Source of the DNA: Litomosoides sigmodontis
Lineage: Eukaryota > Nematoda > Chromadorea > Rhabditida > Onchocercidae
Assembly (NCBI GenBank): GCA_963070105.1
Contig: OY718804.1
Location: forward strand, 5,727,317 to 5,791,316
Direction: 5' to 3'
Length of the DNA: 64,000 nucleotides
Part shown: positions 51,799 to 64,000 of the stretch, piece by piece
How the letters are laid out: the number at the start of each line of letters is the position of its first letter
Numbering within the stretch: position 1 is the first letter of the stretch
The notes under the pieces: model-generated
What the model saw: the letters and a program-made list of their open reading frames with translations, nothing else
The model's database searches: none
Told to the model about the DNA's origin: nothing
Position numbers and translations under genes: made by a program

Positions 51799-54700
51799 TC
51801 AGTATTTCGAAATTCCCTTTGTTGCTTTGGTTGTGGTTATTTCGGTCCGAAAACGTTCCGTGCCACCTCCAACAGTTGGCTCAAAATGATGTGATCGTTT
51901 GACCGACGTTTTTTTATCATACACTTCATCTTCAGCTGTCGTATCACTGACAACTGATTCCAAATCACGATCCTAAAAGTAAAGTTAAATAACACACTTT
52001 TTTTCCTTATTTCAGTAGAAAAAATTTTCTTTAATTTGTTCTTTTTTGTATGAATATCTATCATTTATTTTAATAATCAATTTCTTTGCTTCAAATATCA
52101 TTTTCAATTTCATCCTAAAATGGTTTTCACAACTAACCGTACTAAATTCACAGCTCCTACCAACTGCTGCGCTCCAATCGCGTCGTGCATTACCGATGCT
52201 AAATTCTGCAATACTTTCACCTCTTTCTTGTTCATCCTTATCTAACAATGAACTAGAGTTGTGTGTCCCAACCTGAAATTCAAAAAACACAAAAGATGAG
52301 AACAAAAGTTTCTTCTTTCTTCTAATGATTTAACGGTTATTACAATATCGTATGTGAACCCGATCTTTACCTGGCATGATGAATGAGATTCGGCTGCAAC
52401 TTCAATTGGTGGATACACGTGAAATTCAGCTACTGTATCATGAACGTCAGCAGTGGTCAATGTCTTCTTCGTTTCCTTCCTTGTAACATCGGTGATCACG
52501 TGTCTTTTAATTTCCTCACGTATGGTATACTCGCTTGATGATTGTGAGGTGGAATCATATGCGTCATTATCACGATCAAGATGTGCACGCGGAATACGCA
52601 TACCATCATCCAAATAGTCATGAAGTCTTGATACGGTTAGTGATCGATGTTGTTGATCATCCACCATCCCGCTACCGGATTTTAGCTTTGCACGTGGAAT
52701 ACCTGAAGAAAAATTATTGAAATACAAAGCGTTGAATAAATCCAAAAAATGAAGTGTTGCAGTTTTTTTGTACAAATATGGAATGTCATTTAAAAAAATC
52801 GATCTTTTATTTCCCAGCAAAGTATGTAAATTCTGCGCATATGTGCTAACAGCTTGATGTCTTTTAGTAGAAAGATTATTGCTTTAATTCATAAAATTAA
52901 CCAATTTCCGGATAGTATTCGTGGCCTGCTGCACTCATTCCTGAAAAGTCAGCACCACTTTCGCTAGATGTTGAAGCTTCCAGGGTGGACCAAGGCCAAA
53001 CACCTTTGCGATAAGCGAATGGTCGACGGTATAATAAATTGTGACGTTTGAAACAAATACATTTCGTGCAGAAATATAATAAACAGCTGCAAAACGAAAG
53101 CATACACAATTTAGGATTCTTCATTTCATTTTCAATTTCAAAATTAAAAAAAGCAATACCAAAGTGTGAGTAGAAGGAAAAGAACTGCAAGGACGACAAG
53201 CAATATCATTGAGGCTTTCGATGGTGCCACATCACAAAATTCACCAGACCAGCCATTGCTACATACACAGGTAATATTATTGGTCAAAGCATTATGGACG
53301 CAATCGCCATGCGAATTGCACAGATCGCAAAGTAATGCACCGCAAACACGTCCTGGCTCTTCCGGATTTCCATCAACATAGCCTTCCGGACAATGACATT
53401 CATAGCCTATCGCTTTATCAATACACTCCGCAACACCTTTAAAGTGAAATCGCTTTTTTAAGATCGAAAATTATGGAAAGCTTTCATACCACAAAATTTC
53501 ATACTACAATATAATATACGATATATCTAAAATGGGAATATAACTCAATCAAAGCAATACTACTGCTTACATTTTAATACACTTTCACGACAGTGGTTAG
53601 TAAGTTTCAAAAATCAATCACAAAAGGTAATATAAAAATTACAATTACCTGAGCAATTGGTAATGCCTAGTGCACATTCATCAATATCACGCATTTTTAA
53701 ACAAAAAGTATCCGGACCGAACAATTGTGTCCTTTTCTCACTTTTCCGGATATCGACATAACCCGGTTCACACTGACACATTGCTTCTTGCTCCTGATTT
53801 ATGCATGTCGTATTCGTTGGGCAGAAATTAACATCTGAGCAGTAATCCAAAACACAAATACTTCCGGCAATGGCATCTTTAGGTGACGCGTCGGTAAATG
53901 ATGGTAAACATTCACATTTGTAAAGATGTTCCTTGAAATTATTATCTTCATTAGATATTTCTATTATAACAATACTATTTAAAAAATCAAATTTATCATA
54001 ACATTTCATTTTAGAATAATTAGAACTAAATCTTTTTAAATTAGCATATGTTCATCGGAACTAACTTTCGACTTTCATCTAAAAATTAATTTAAATTAGT
54101 CATTAGTGAAAATTAGTCGTATGGATCATTAAGGCATATGTGCAAACCTGATCGATACAACGAGCATTTTCAGAGCATTCATTATCTTCCTTTCGTTCAC
54201 ATTCATTATAACCAGTGCTAGGTAGGCATCGTCTTCCAGGATCTGATGGATTCAGATCACGATATCCTTGCCCACACTCACATCGATATGCATTCGGTCC
54301 GAGATCAATGCAAATTCCCTTTGGATGGCAATTATTCTATAAAACAATAAATATAATTATCATATCAAATGACCTTTAGTTTAAAGTAATTCACAATTAA
54401 AGTATTTTTATGAAGTCGTAAACTCAAATAAAGGCAATTCTTAAATATTATTTAGAGAAGTAAATAAATCAATAAACTACATTATACATTTGCACTTTTT
54501 AAAATCACAACATGTTACCTTCCAGCATGCCTTGAACGGATCCGGTTGATAACTATTAATGTACAAGCCACTTTGACCAATCTGATAATTGTTTTGATCG
54601 ATAATATATCGAATCAACATATGATAGACATCTGATGGCAATCGTATAGATCCTTTGCGGAAATAAACAGTCGAATTGAACAGAATACCTCGATCCCATG

Positions 54701-57700
54701 TTGCGTTGATACTCATCGGATCTACTATTTCGTTAACCTGAAACGTAGCAAATTTTCATGGAATTAAAAATTTTGATTCTGGAAAAAATTATTGCAGGAA
54801 GAAATTACATGAATATCCTACCTCAGCTGTAACGAAAGAGTTAGCTATTGCGGTGTTTGGATAGCACTGTACGATGCCACTTTCAAATCGTCTGACAAGT
54901 TCCTTGGTGATCGTATGCCGTGGATTTGCTAAGATATCTGTGTATACCAATTTCTCGTGATTCTTCCGTATTACCCATAAAACAATATTCCATGCTTCCA
55001 CCGGTCTACAAACATCAGCTGGCGATGAGCGCTTCTCACCGCGTGTGCAACCGCACAGAGATCCTGCGATACACACCTGTACAATAAGTACATGGAAGCA
55101 GGAAAGTAAGCATGATATACGGATATGTATATAGCACTAATCAAAAATCCAACAACTATGATGCCTAAGCGATTAAACTTGGTCGACTCTTTCATCTCTG
55201 AGATTTTGGAAAAAAGAAATCGAAAATAGCAATTGAAATTTGATTTTAATAGGTTTTTGCAACAATATTTTGAAAATGTAACCTCTCCAAGTTCACTATT
55301 ACAAATACTAGCACCGCATGCTTCACCATGCGGTAGTTTCGGTCGGCATGGATTTAACTGATCATAATCTGGTGCTACTCGAAGTGGTCCACCACCAACG
55401 GCGCCATTAGTTCGTTGAATTGATTTCGCTAACTGATCCCATAAATCGCAAATGTTAGTTGGTGTGCCGCTTGGAAGAAGTGCCACGGAAAAGTTAAATA
55501 GTAAACCATCTGGCCAAGAGCTAAAAAATCCATAAGTAACTAATTAGTTCACTTTTCCTCAAAGTAATCTTTGTCTCTAAACACGAGCTATGTCATTGTC
55601 TCACGCAAAGAAAAGCTGATGGAAGGCGCATTGACGTACCTATTGATGGTTTTTGGATGGGTAATATAATTGACATCTGTGGTAACGTAACGAGTGCCGT
55701 ACGTGGTACTGCTCATTGCACGTCCAACATCTTTCATAAATAAGTGCGTAATCTCAACATACGGAGCGCTATCACTGCTGCCATATTCGGAACTGTACGA
55801 CAATGGTGTGGCATCTTTATTAAGGATACGAATTGAGAACGGTATGCGTTCCACCGGTCGACATCGATCTTTTGTCGTTGCACGTGCCTCACCTGGACGA
55901 CACATACATTTAACACCGCCCACACAAACTTCATTACGCTTAATTGCGCAATAATTGTTACGACCACATAATATCCCATCAGTACGTGGCGCATCTTGCG
56001 GTAAAACTGTCGTAATTCTCTCTTTTTGAAATTCTGCAAACAATTAGAATTTAATTTATTACAAAAGTGATTTAAATTTCACAAACAAATTTCTTGCAAT
56101 GCTGCGACATACTTTTGCAGTAAAATAACAACTACATAAAATATCAAAGATGAAAGGTTGAAGATGCGAAAATCTAAACTACCAATGCAAACTCTGCCGG
56201 GTTCCTGTGTATTCGGTGAATTATCGTAATATCCTGGTTTACAATGACAGGCATATCCATCATCTAAATCTTCGCAAATTGCAAATTTCTTATCACACGT
56301 GTTATCAGTGGAGACGGAACATTCGTTAAAGCGACATATTCGTCCGGGTTGTCCGGCTGGTGACTCATCGCGATACGGTTCCTTACAACGACATTCGTAA
56401 CCACCTTCCTGATCGATACATTCTGCATGTCGATCACAATCATTCAGGTTCGCTGATTCACATTCATTGATAACTGTAAGTTGACCAGTGATTATTACTG
56501 CATCATCAGTTATTCACGTGTTACTCGGTCAGGCATTTTGAATCAGAGACATGAGAATTTGTTGAGAGGACTTACTGTAAATACATGTGGTGCCAGGATG
56601 TTTCGGATTACCATCGTGATATCCATCCCGACAGCGACATTCATAGCCTTCCTGTTTATCAGTACAATCTGCGAAACGTGAACAGTTATTCAGTGATGGA
56701 TTGCGGCACTCATTTATTTGTTGGAAACATTTGCGTCCAGGCCTATCTGGATTTGGCGATCGATCCATGGAATTTAGCGGACAACGACATGTGTAACCAT
56801 CCGGTAAGTCTTGACAAATAGCCAACGGATCACAGTCATTCAATGAACGATCCAAGCATTCGTTGATCTGAAGTTTAAAATACAATTTTTATGGAATTAA
56901 AACAATGAAGTTATATGAGTTCATATCCATCACTTTACGAGCCCTTACTTCCACGATAGTTTCTCTAAAATTTATTTAAAAGTTACGCATATTAAATTAA
57001 TCGTGCAAACGCTCATTGGAAATACTAAATGATCCGATAAAATGAGATAACATTTAATTTAATCACTGCAAATAGTTTAAGCTTGCTAAAATAATCTAGG
57101 AAAAGAAAGATGGACAAACCTGTTCCACACATATCCGTCCCGGTCGATTAGTTTTATCCGGTGACTGATCGATGTAACCGTCCCGACAACGACACGTATA
57201 CTTTTCATCACTTTCTGTCTCACTACAAATAGCAGCTGGATGGCAATCGTTCTGACTTCCATCCAAGCAGATCGGCTCCGTAAGAATGCAAACACGGCCT
57301 GGTTTATTTCGAGTATCCGGCGAACGATCCATGTAACCTTGTAAGCATTCACACGTGTACGACTGCTTTCCAGTTGCACGACATGTTCCAGCTGGGTGAC
57401 AGTCATTAAGAAGTGGATCTTGGCATGGATGTTCTGAAATTCTTTCAATAATTTCAACTTCTAAAGTAAAGGAAAAGGATGTGGAACATCGACAATCATA
57501 GAATGCTGCATAATTTCAAATTTGAAGGATTCATTTAGACGATGCTAACTTGGTGGTGGCGTGACGGGTGCAGGTGGCTCACAAACATATCCGCTCTGTG
57601 TTCCATCAGGTGAACGATCAACATAGCCGTGTGCGCACTCGCAACGATACCCTTTTGGCTCGTCGTAACAAATAGCATTACGTGAACAATTATTCAAACG

Positions 57701-60700
57701 TGGATCTCGACATGCGCTGTCTGAATATTTATTATTAAATTCATTTTTTAATAGGAAGAATTTTGTTTACTGTATCAAGTAATTTCAATCGATTTCAAAA
57801 AGAGAAGATAGGTTGCTATAGACGTAATGAAATGCGTTACTTCGAACACAAATTCGTCCTTTTTTTCCGGGCGGTGATTGATCCAGGTAACCTTGTATAC
57901 AGGTACATTCATATTCATTACCACCGAGAGGTTCACACACTGCTGCTGAACTGCATTCATGATTTGGTGGACACACTTCTGAAAATTTTCCGCCTTTAAG
58001 AAGAGTTTGAACTGCACTAAGAATTTGCATGACAAATATTTCGAGTCGAACGTCTTACCTGGCGTACCGCATACTCGTCCTGGCTGTGTAAGTAAATTGG
58101 GTGATCGATCAATGAATCCATTTTTACATTCGCATGTATAACCCTCTTCTAAATCACGACATTCCGCTTGAGCGCTACATGTATGCCTTTTACTTGCACA
58201 TTCATCGACGAGCTATAAAACACTTGAATTAATTTAATAATTAGCTAAATTACTGAAAGTGCATGGTGTGAGCCCATTAAATCAAATAAAACAAATCTAA
58301 TCAAATTACTCCTAAAGAACTTCATAATAGCACAAAGACATGTAGTAGAATTGAATTGGAATTGGAAATTTTTAAACTCGTGCCAACAAACATATGCAGC
58401 ATGAAATACTACCAACCTCTACACACACTCGACCCGGTCGATTCAGACGATTTGGTGATCGGTCAGTAAATCCCTGCGGACATTCGCATGTAAATGATTG
58501 TTCGTTATCACGGCAAATTGCATTTGGATCACAGTCATGTTTACCGGTTAAGCATTCATTTTCAACTTCAACAAAGAAAGATTGAATGTTAATTCGAGTA
58601 AGTTGACTTTAAATAATGCCAATTTTTAAATTGATAAAATACTGGCAATCTTCAATCCTTATACTTTCAATTCCTTAAATATGACTATAAATTTTGGAAG
58701 TGTAAACTCACAAACAAGACATACACGACCCGAAAATGCAGGATTTGGTGAGATATCCTTCGAATTTGGCGGACATTCACACTGATAGGAGTCAGTGGTA
58801 TCGGTGCATTTTGCCGTCCTATCGCAATCGTTTAATTTAGGATCAGAGCATCTAGAAACAAACAAATTAATATTTAGCATGATTAGTAATGCACTGTACT
58901 CAACAAGCACTACAAAGGTACGCAGTTTGAAGTTTTTTTTTTTAAACTAAGTCTCAATCTAGTGACTTTATAGTTTCCATCTATGTTTTTCAATGGTTAA
59001 ATGAATTTTAATTTCAAAAATTTCCAACGCATACTCGTTGATGAGTGCACGACATGCACGACCACGAAATGTTGGCGACGGCGACACATCCAGGAAGCCA
59101 TCCTTACATTCACAACGATAGCCATCTTCTTCATCAATACAATTTGCATTTTTATCACAGCTAAATAGAGGCGATAAGTCCTGCTAAAGAGAAAAATTAG
59201 AAATTTACAAAAGTCACATTTCACACGTGCTGTTTTGGAAAACCCCACATACCTATTGAGCTCTGCTTTTGTGCATTCATTGATCATTTTCTTGCACAGT
59301 CTTCCTGGACGTTCCGGTTTCCGATCCATATAACCGTGATTACATTTACACTCATAACCCTCCTCCTTATCGATGCAAATCGCATTCTGATGACAGTCAT
59401 TTAGATGCGGCAATTTACATTCATTAATATCTGCAATGATAGTTCAAATTATTAGCTTCATTTCCGCTAATTTATCGACGGAACGTTTTGTTAAAGGTCT
59501 TCCCACTCCTGAAACTCTCAGTAAATATTGAGCGTCTTATTTCTTCCTCTCATAAATTGATTGATCAAAGAAGTAGGAAAGAAACTGATAAACGACTATC
59601 ACCCACTAATTCCATTCATATACGTTTAAAAAATCCCAAGTGAACTAAGAAAACGACTAAATGCAATAGAGAAATCAATTCCACTTTCTGATTAAACTTT
59701 AAAAAATTATGCGAATTTTAAAAAGTCAGAATTAATTAATAATTGTTAGCAATTTTATGAATACATGAGATGCGTGCATGTAAATATGCAAACAAGTAAA
59801 TATGTACGTGGCTGACAGATACGTCCTGGCTTGTTTTTGGCGGATATGTCTTTGAAGCCCTGTTTGCAACGACATGTAAATGAGGTTGGCTCATCAATAC
59901 AGTCCGCACTTGGATGGCAATCATTTAATTGAGGGAATTCACATTCATTGATAACTGTGCACGATTTCGTTCTTTCATCTCGACTGTAGTTTATTGGACA
60001 TGCACATTTCGGTTGACCGTTGATTAAACGACAAACCTTCAAAAAGTGCTAATATAAATTTAATTACCATTTTTATTACCACTACTTTATTCCACTAGCT
60101 ATACAGCTACCGTGATATTGACTAGTAGCCAGCTGTTTCGACATTAATGATTTGATAAATACATCAATTATTAGATGACTGGATAAAGCTGATCTCTTGT
60201 TACGGATTAAAGTATGAAAGTAATTCAACCGCACTCACTTCATTCAGTTCCGCTTTGCATGATGACGCACTTGCGTCGATTCGGCATTCTGCTGGTGGTG
60301 GAGTTGGTCTTGGAGTGCATAACCGTCCAGGTAATGCAACCCGATTCGGACTCTGATCGACAAATTCAGGCTTGCAGTGACAGGTATAACTTTGAGGTAA
60401 GTCTTGGCATATCGCATGCTCATGGCAATCATGCTTCCCAAGTCGGCATTCATCAACCAATTCCGGTCGGCATAATCGTCCTGGACGGTTTATGATATCA
60501 GGTGATTCATCCACGAAATCATCTCGGCATTTGCACACGAACGACTCAGCCGTATCTATGCAGTCCGCATTTGGAGAGCAATCATGACGACTTTCTTTAC
60601 ACTCATTTATTCCTAAAAATATAAATCTCATTAAATTTCAGATTTTCCAACTAGCAGATGCCAGCTTTAAAACAGTAAAATAGATACGAAGTTAAAACGT

Positions 60701-63700
60701 GCATTTTTTTAACAATTTTCTCTCTTTTGCTCTTTTTCAACTTACTCAACAAGCAGCGCCTTCCGGGCTTCCGAGCAATATCCGGCGATACATCAATGTA
60801 ACCGGTTGGGCAAGCACATTCGTATGAATCTTCTGTATCTGTACATATTGCTTCAGCGGAACAATCATTCTGTCCGGTTCGGCACTCATCAATGACTGAA
60901 AATTTTCAAAAAATGCTGGATAACAATTTCATAATTCTTTTGACAGAAATAAGCAGGAATGAAAAGAAGCTAACGCCGTTTGCATTTTCGACCCGGACGA
61001 TTTTGACGATCAAACGACACATCCAAGTAGTTAATTGCGCAGCGGCACGTATAGGAATCTGGTGTATCCTCACAAATTCCACCCTCTCGAGCGCAATCGT
61101 CAATTTTCTTCGCGCATTCATTTTCCACTACAACTTATTGATGAAAATTGACTGACAGCTTGTATCTATGAAAATATGAAGCGAAATGAACGAGCATATA
61201 AATCATTTCTAAAGCGTGAAAATTAATGATAAATTGAATTTACATGGTTTGCAAAGGCGGCCAGGTTTTGAAGTAATATTTGGTGAGATGTCAAGGAAAC
61301 CCTGTCGACAACGACACAGATAGCCTTCATCAGTATCAGTGCAGATAGCACGGTCGGGTGAATCACAGTCGTTCAATGTCGGATTGTCACATTCCGGAAT
61401 TACTAAAAAGTAACATTTAAAATTGCGGGATGGAAAGGGCTGAAGTTCTGAAGTTGTCGGAGAAGTGATTGTTGAAAACATACACGGAATACACACTCGT
61501 CCCGGTCGATTTGGATCCGGACTTTTATCACGATAACCTGATGTACAGGCGCAAACATAGTCGTTACCATCACGTTCAATACAGCGTGCGTTCCGATCAC
61601 AGTCATTCTTGCCTTGCTTACACCGATCGTTATGCCTTTCTACAACATTGATTAATACAAACGATTGATTTATCTTTCAATCAGCCATTAATCAATAGTT
61701 GACATGAAATGTTTGTTAAAACTGCTGACATGGAATCTTCTAAATACTGCTCACACGTGGCAATTTTCAAGGATAACCTTTCTGACAGTGACGTCCTGGA
61801 TTTCGAAGTTCGTCCAAGTCAGCGTAGCCTGTTTTGCAGATGCATTTGTAGGAATCGGCGGTATCAATGCAAATTGCATTCTTATCGCAAGTATTCAGAG
61901 AAGGATTCTGACATTCATTCACAACTTCCTTGCAAACAATGCCACCGAAACTTTAAAGAGAATCTATCAGTAATAAAGTGAAAAGTGAGGCATTCAAAAT
62001 CAATCAGTGCTGCTACAGTTTGCTATTAAATAGCAAAACTTCCGCCAGTGCTGATGGATAATGGGAATGAAGGAGAGCTTAAACTGTCCGTAAATACCTT
62101 TGAGGATTTGGTGAGAAATCGATAAATCCTGGCTTGCAACGACAGATATATCCGTGTACTGTATCCGTACAAATAGCATTTGGTGAGCACTTATGTGTAC
62201 CATCTTTGCATTCATTCCTTTCAGCCATACAAACACGTCCCGGTTTATTAACCAAATCCGGACTTTGATCTAAGAAACCGTTCCGGCAAGCACATAAGTA
62301 TCCATCATCCGTGTCGATGCAACGAGCATTTTTGTCGCAATCATTAGCACCCGAAGTGCATTCGTCTTGTACTACAAATTCATCTGTTATAATTTATTCA
62401 TTGATAACGATGTTAAAACGACAGCCATCTTAATTCCGTCGATCTGCTCACCCGTCCTTCCTCTCTCCCTCATACGTGAAGTTTTCACTTTACAGAAAGA
62501 ATATTCTATTAATGATAATTTCACAAATTCTTTCATCTGAGAATTGATGTCATCAGGAATAACAATGTTAATCTGAAAGTTTTTGGAATTTCAAAAAACC
62601 AGAATTCCATCATTTTTCAAAGTCTTAGAATCTAGTCGAGTTGAATGTGTTTGGGATGCGCTTTCTCATAACTCATCCATTTAATGCTAAGTAAATCAAT
62701 GAACGATCTATAAGCTTACAGCAAATTCCGGTAACATGATGGCGCTTTTCGCCCTCGGCACACTGGCACAAATGATAGCGTCCGTTGGAGTGTGGCATGC
62801 ACTTTTCACGCTTTCGAACGTCGCAAGCATTCGGCAATGTTGGATCACAAGAGCCCGGTAAGGAACATTCTCCAGTATGCAAATTGCGTTCATATCCAAT
62901 AATACATTCGCACTGAAACAAATGAAGATAATGGTTGGTCACGAAATTACTTTAATTTATTTTCAACTCTTAAGTTTTACTGATCACTTGTTGAGTTTTT
63001 GAGAAAAAATGATATTTATAATAAAAATAGCTATGATTAATATTTTCTTACGTGAAAATCACGGGTTGCACCACGTACGCACTCTTCATTTGTGCCACAC
63101 TGCACACCACCATTACGGCAATCAGCGTCGTGTGACAGTAATACGGTTGGATCCTTTTGCTCTTTTGCCCCGTAAGTACTGGCCACTAAAAATTTTCGTA
63201 TTTATTTAAGTTTGAGTTCTATTAACCTTCGAAGTTAGAAGGTCGTAATGCTTGACAAAACTAAATTTTGGAACAGTTAATTGTCAAAAAAAAAACAACT
63301 GACAGCAAATTCCAGTTCGCTGATCGCGTGAGTAGCCTTTTGGACATACGCAAAGATAATTTGAGAACTGCGCAACTACGCATATTTCTGGATGTGGACA
63401 TGATGTGGGCAAATCCGGATTGCACTGAATGCCACCACAACGTCGGGTGCTTGGATGCCTTTGAAATCCGTCTGGACAAACGCACTGCGCAGAGCTATTA
63501 GTCTTCAAAATGAGAGTACGATAGCGTTAAATGGAGAAAACTAGCTAGGATTTCGAAACTTTACACCTGATTCAATGAGAAAGGAGAACTTGAAAACCGG
63601 ACCTGAATGCAAACTTCGTTTAATGCACGGTCACAACCAGTTTGCGTCGAAGGATTGCATCCACCAGATAGACGCGGTTTCGGTTCTGGTGACGGACATG

Positions 63701-64000
63701 CTGCTTTCTGGATTAATGACCGTAATCGAGTATCCAAATCTTTGAATTTAGCAACGTGAAACCATCGCGATGGTGAGCCCGCTATCGCTTCTAATTCGGA
63801 TCCCAAAACGTGATCCGTCACGCCAACAGAAAACATATTAATATGTGAATTGCGAGCATTTATGGCAGGTTCCGTAACATTATCCTGACTACGACCATCA
63901 GTAATAACGATGCCCACACGTACAACACCATCACCTTGTTTACGAGCGCCACGTCGCCCAGAGAAACCTTCCATTACCATATGCTGGATAGCGGCACCAG
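51799..64000 (-). CDS. mua-3: Giant transmembrane matrix receptor (MUA-3/MUP-4 type), 3' part
   Basis: In C. elegans these receptors tie epidermal intermediate-filament attachments to the apical matrix under muscle. 33 exons; from the right edge: 63603-64000 (VWA end, VGIVITDGRSQDN), then EGF exons 63304-63502, 63052-63185, 62720-62912, 62098-62371, 61778-61950, 61484-61639, 61244-61402, 60975-61127, 60746-60895, 60239-60612, 59808-60036, 59253-59430, 59035-59160, 58712-58851, 58417-58565, 58059-58212, 57841-57978, 57550-57720, 57120-57433, 56576-56867, 56183-56473; EGF plus SEA exons 55640-56033, 55283-55520, 54822-55076, 54519-54737; EGF 54148-54336, 53649-53931; EGF plus membrane helix 53160-53436; tail 52902-53086, 52371-52702, 52138-52272, 51799-51972. 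About 2407 residues and 35 EGF-like modules, many NEC...LNDC calcium-binding type. The N-terminus is off-window. MUP-4 is the alternative, but it has fewer EGF modules in total as I recall. Confidence 0.88.

Overview
This window looks like a nematode nuclear genome. It is AT-rich. Genes are split into short exons of about 80-400 bp, with introns mostly of 50-800 bp. Almost every intron reads GT...TTTCAG on the minus strand, and three genes are clear homologues of well-known nematode/animal genes. The intron sizes and gene spacing suggest a clade III (spirurid/filarial-like) parasite, but that is an inference. I reconstructed the genes by hand from reading frame, splice consensus and intron phase. 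The phases close without error over all exons of acy-1, phlp-2 and the visible part of mua-3.

All four recognised genes are on the minus strand, so they run right to left. (1) 51799-64000: 3' part of a giant matrix receptor of the MUA-3/MUP-4 type (end of a VWA domain, about 35 EGF-like modules, two SEA domains, one membrane helix, a cytoplasmic tail of about 270 residues). Its 5' part lies beyond the right edge. (2) 39820-48734: a complete 24-exon PHLPP-type phosphatase (PH, leucine-rich repeats, PP2C), with one GC-AG intron and an altered PP2C metal site. (3) 23689-33216: a complete 23-exon adenylate cyclase of the ADCY9/ACY-1 type. (4) 1-13042: an incomplete gene whose helical repeats best match the WAPL domain (cohesin release factor). 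It contains an intron of about 8.7 kb and runs off the left edge.

The remaining sequence is noncoding or unassigned: 13.1-23.7 kb (may hide 5' exons of the WAPL-like gene), 33.2-39.8 kb (upstream of acy-1), 48.7-51.8 kb (upstream of phlp-2, with one exon-like plus-strand island at 49.2 kb), and the long WAPL intron. These stretches carry GA/CT, CA and TA/TG microsatellites and AT-rich low-complexity sequence. I see no rRNA, tRNA, CRISPR array, intact transposon or operon-like tight gene pair.

Together the genes cover cAMP signalling (acy-1), dephosphorylation of AKT/PKC-type kinases (phlp-2), tissue-to-cuticle attachment (mua-3) and chromosome cohesion (WAPL). Nothing suggests that they act in one pathway. 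No convincing unknown biological system was found. The points most worth checking are the degenerate PHLPP metal site, the SEA domains lacking the usual cleavage motif, and the exon-like islands inside and upstream of genes.
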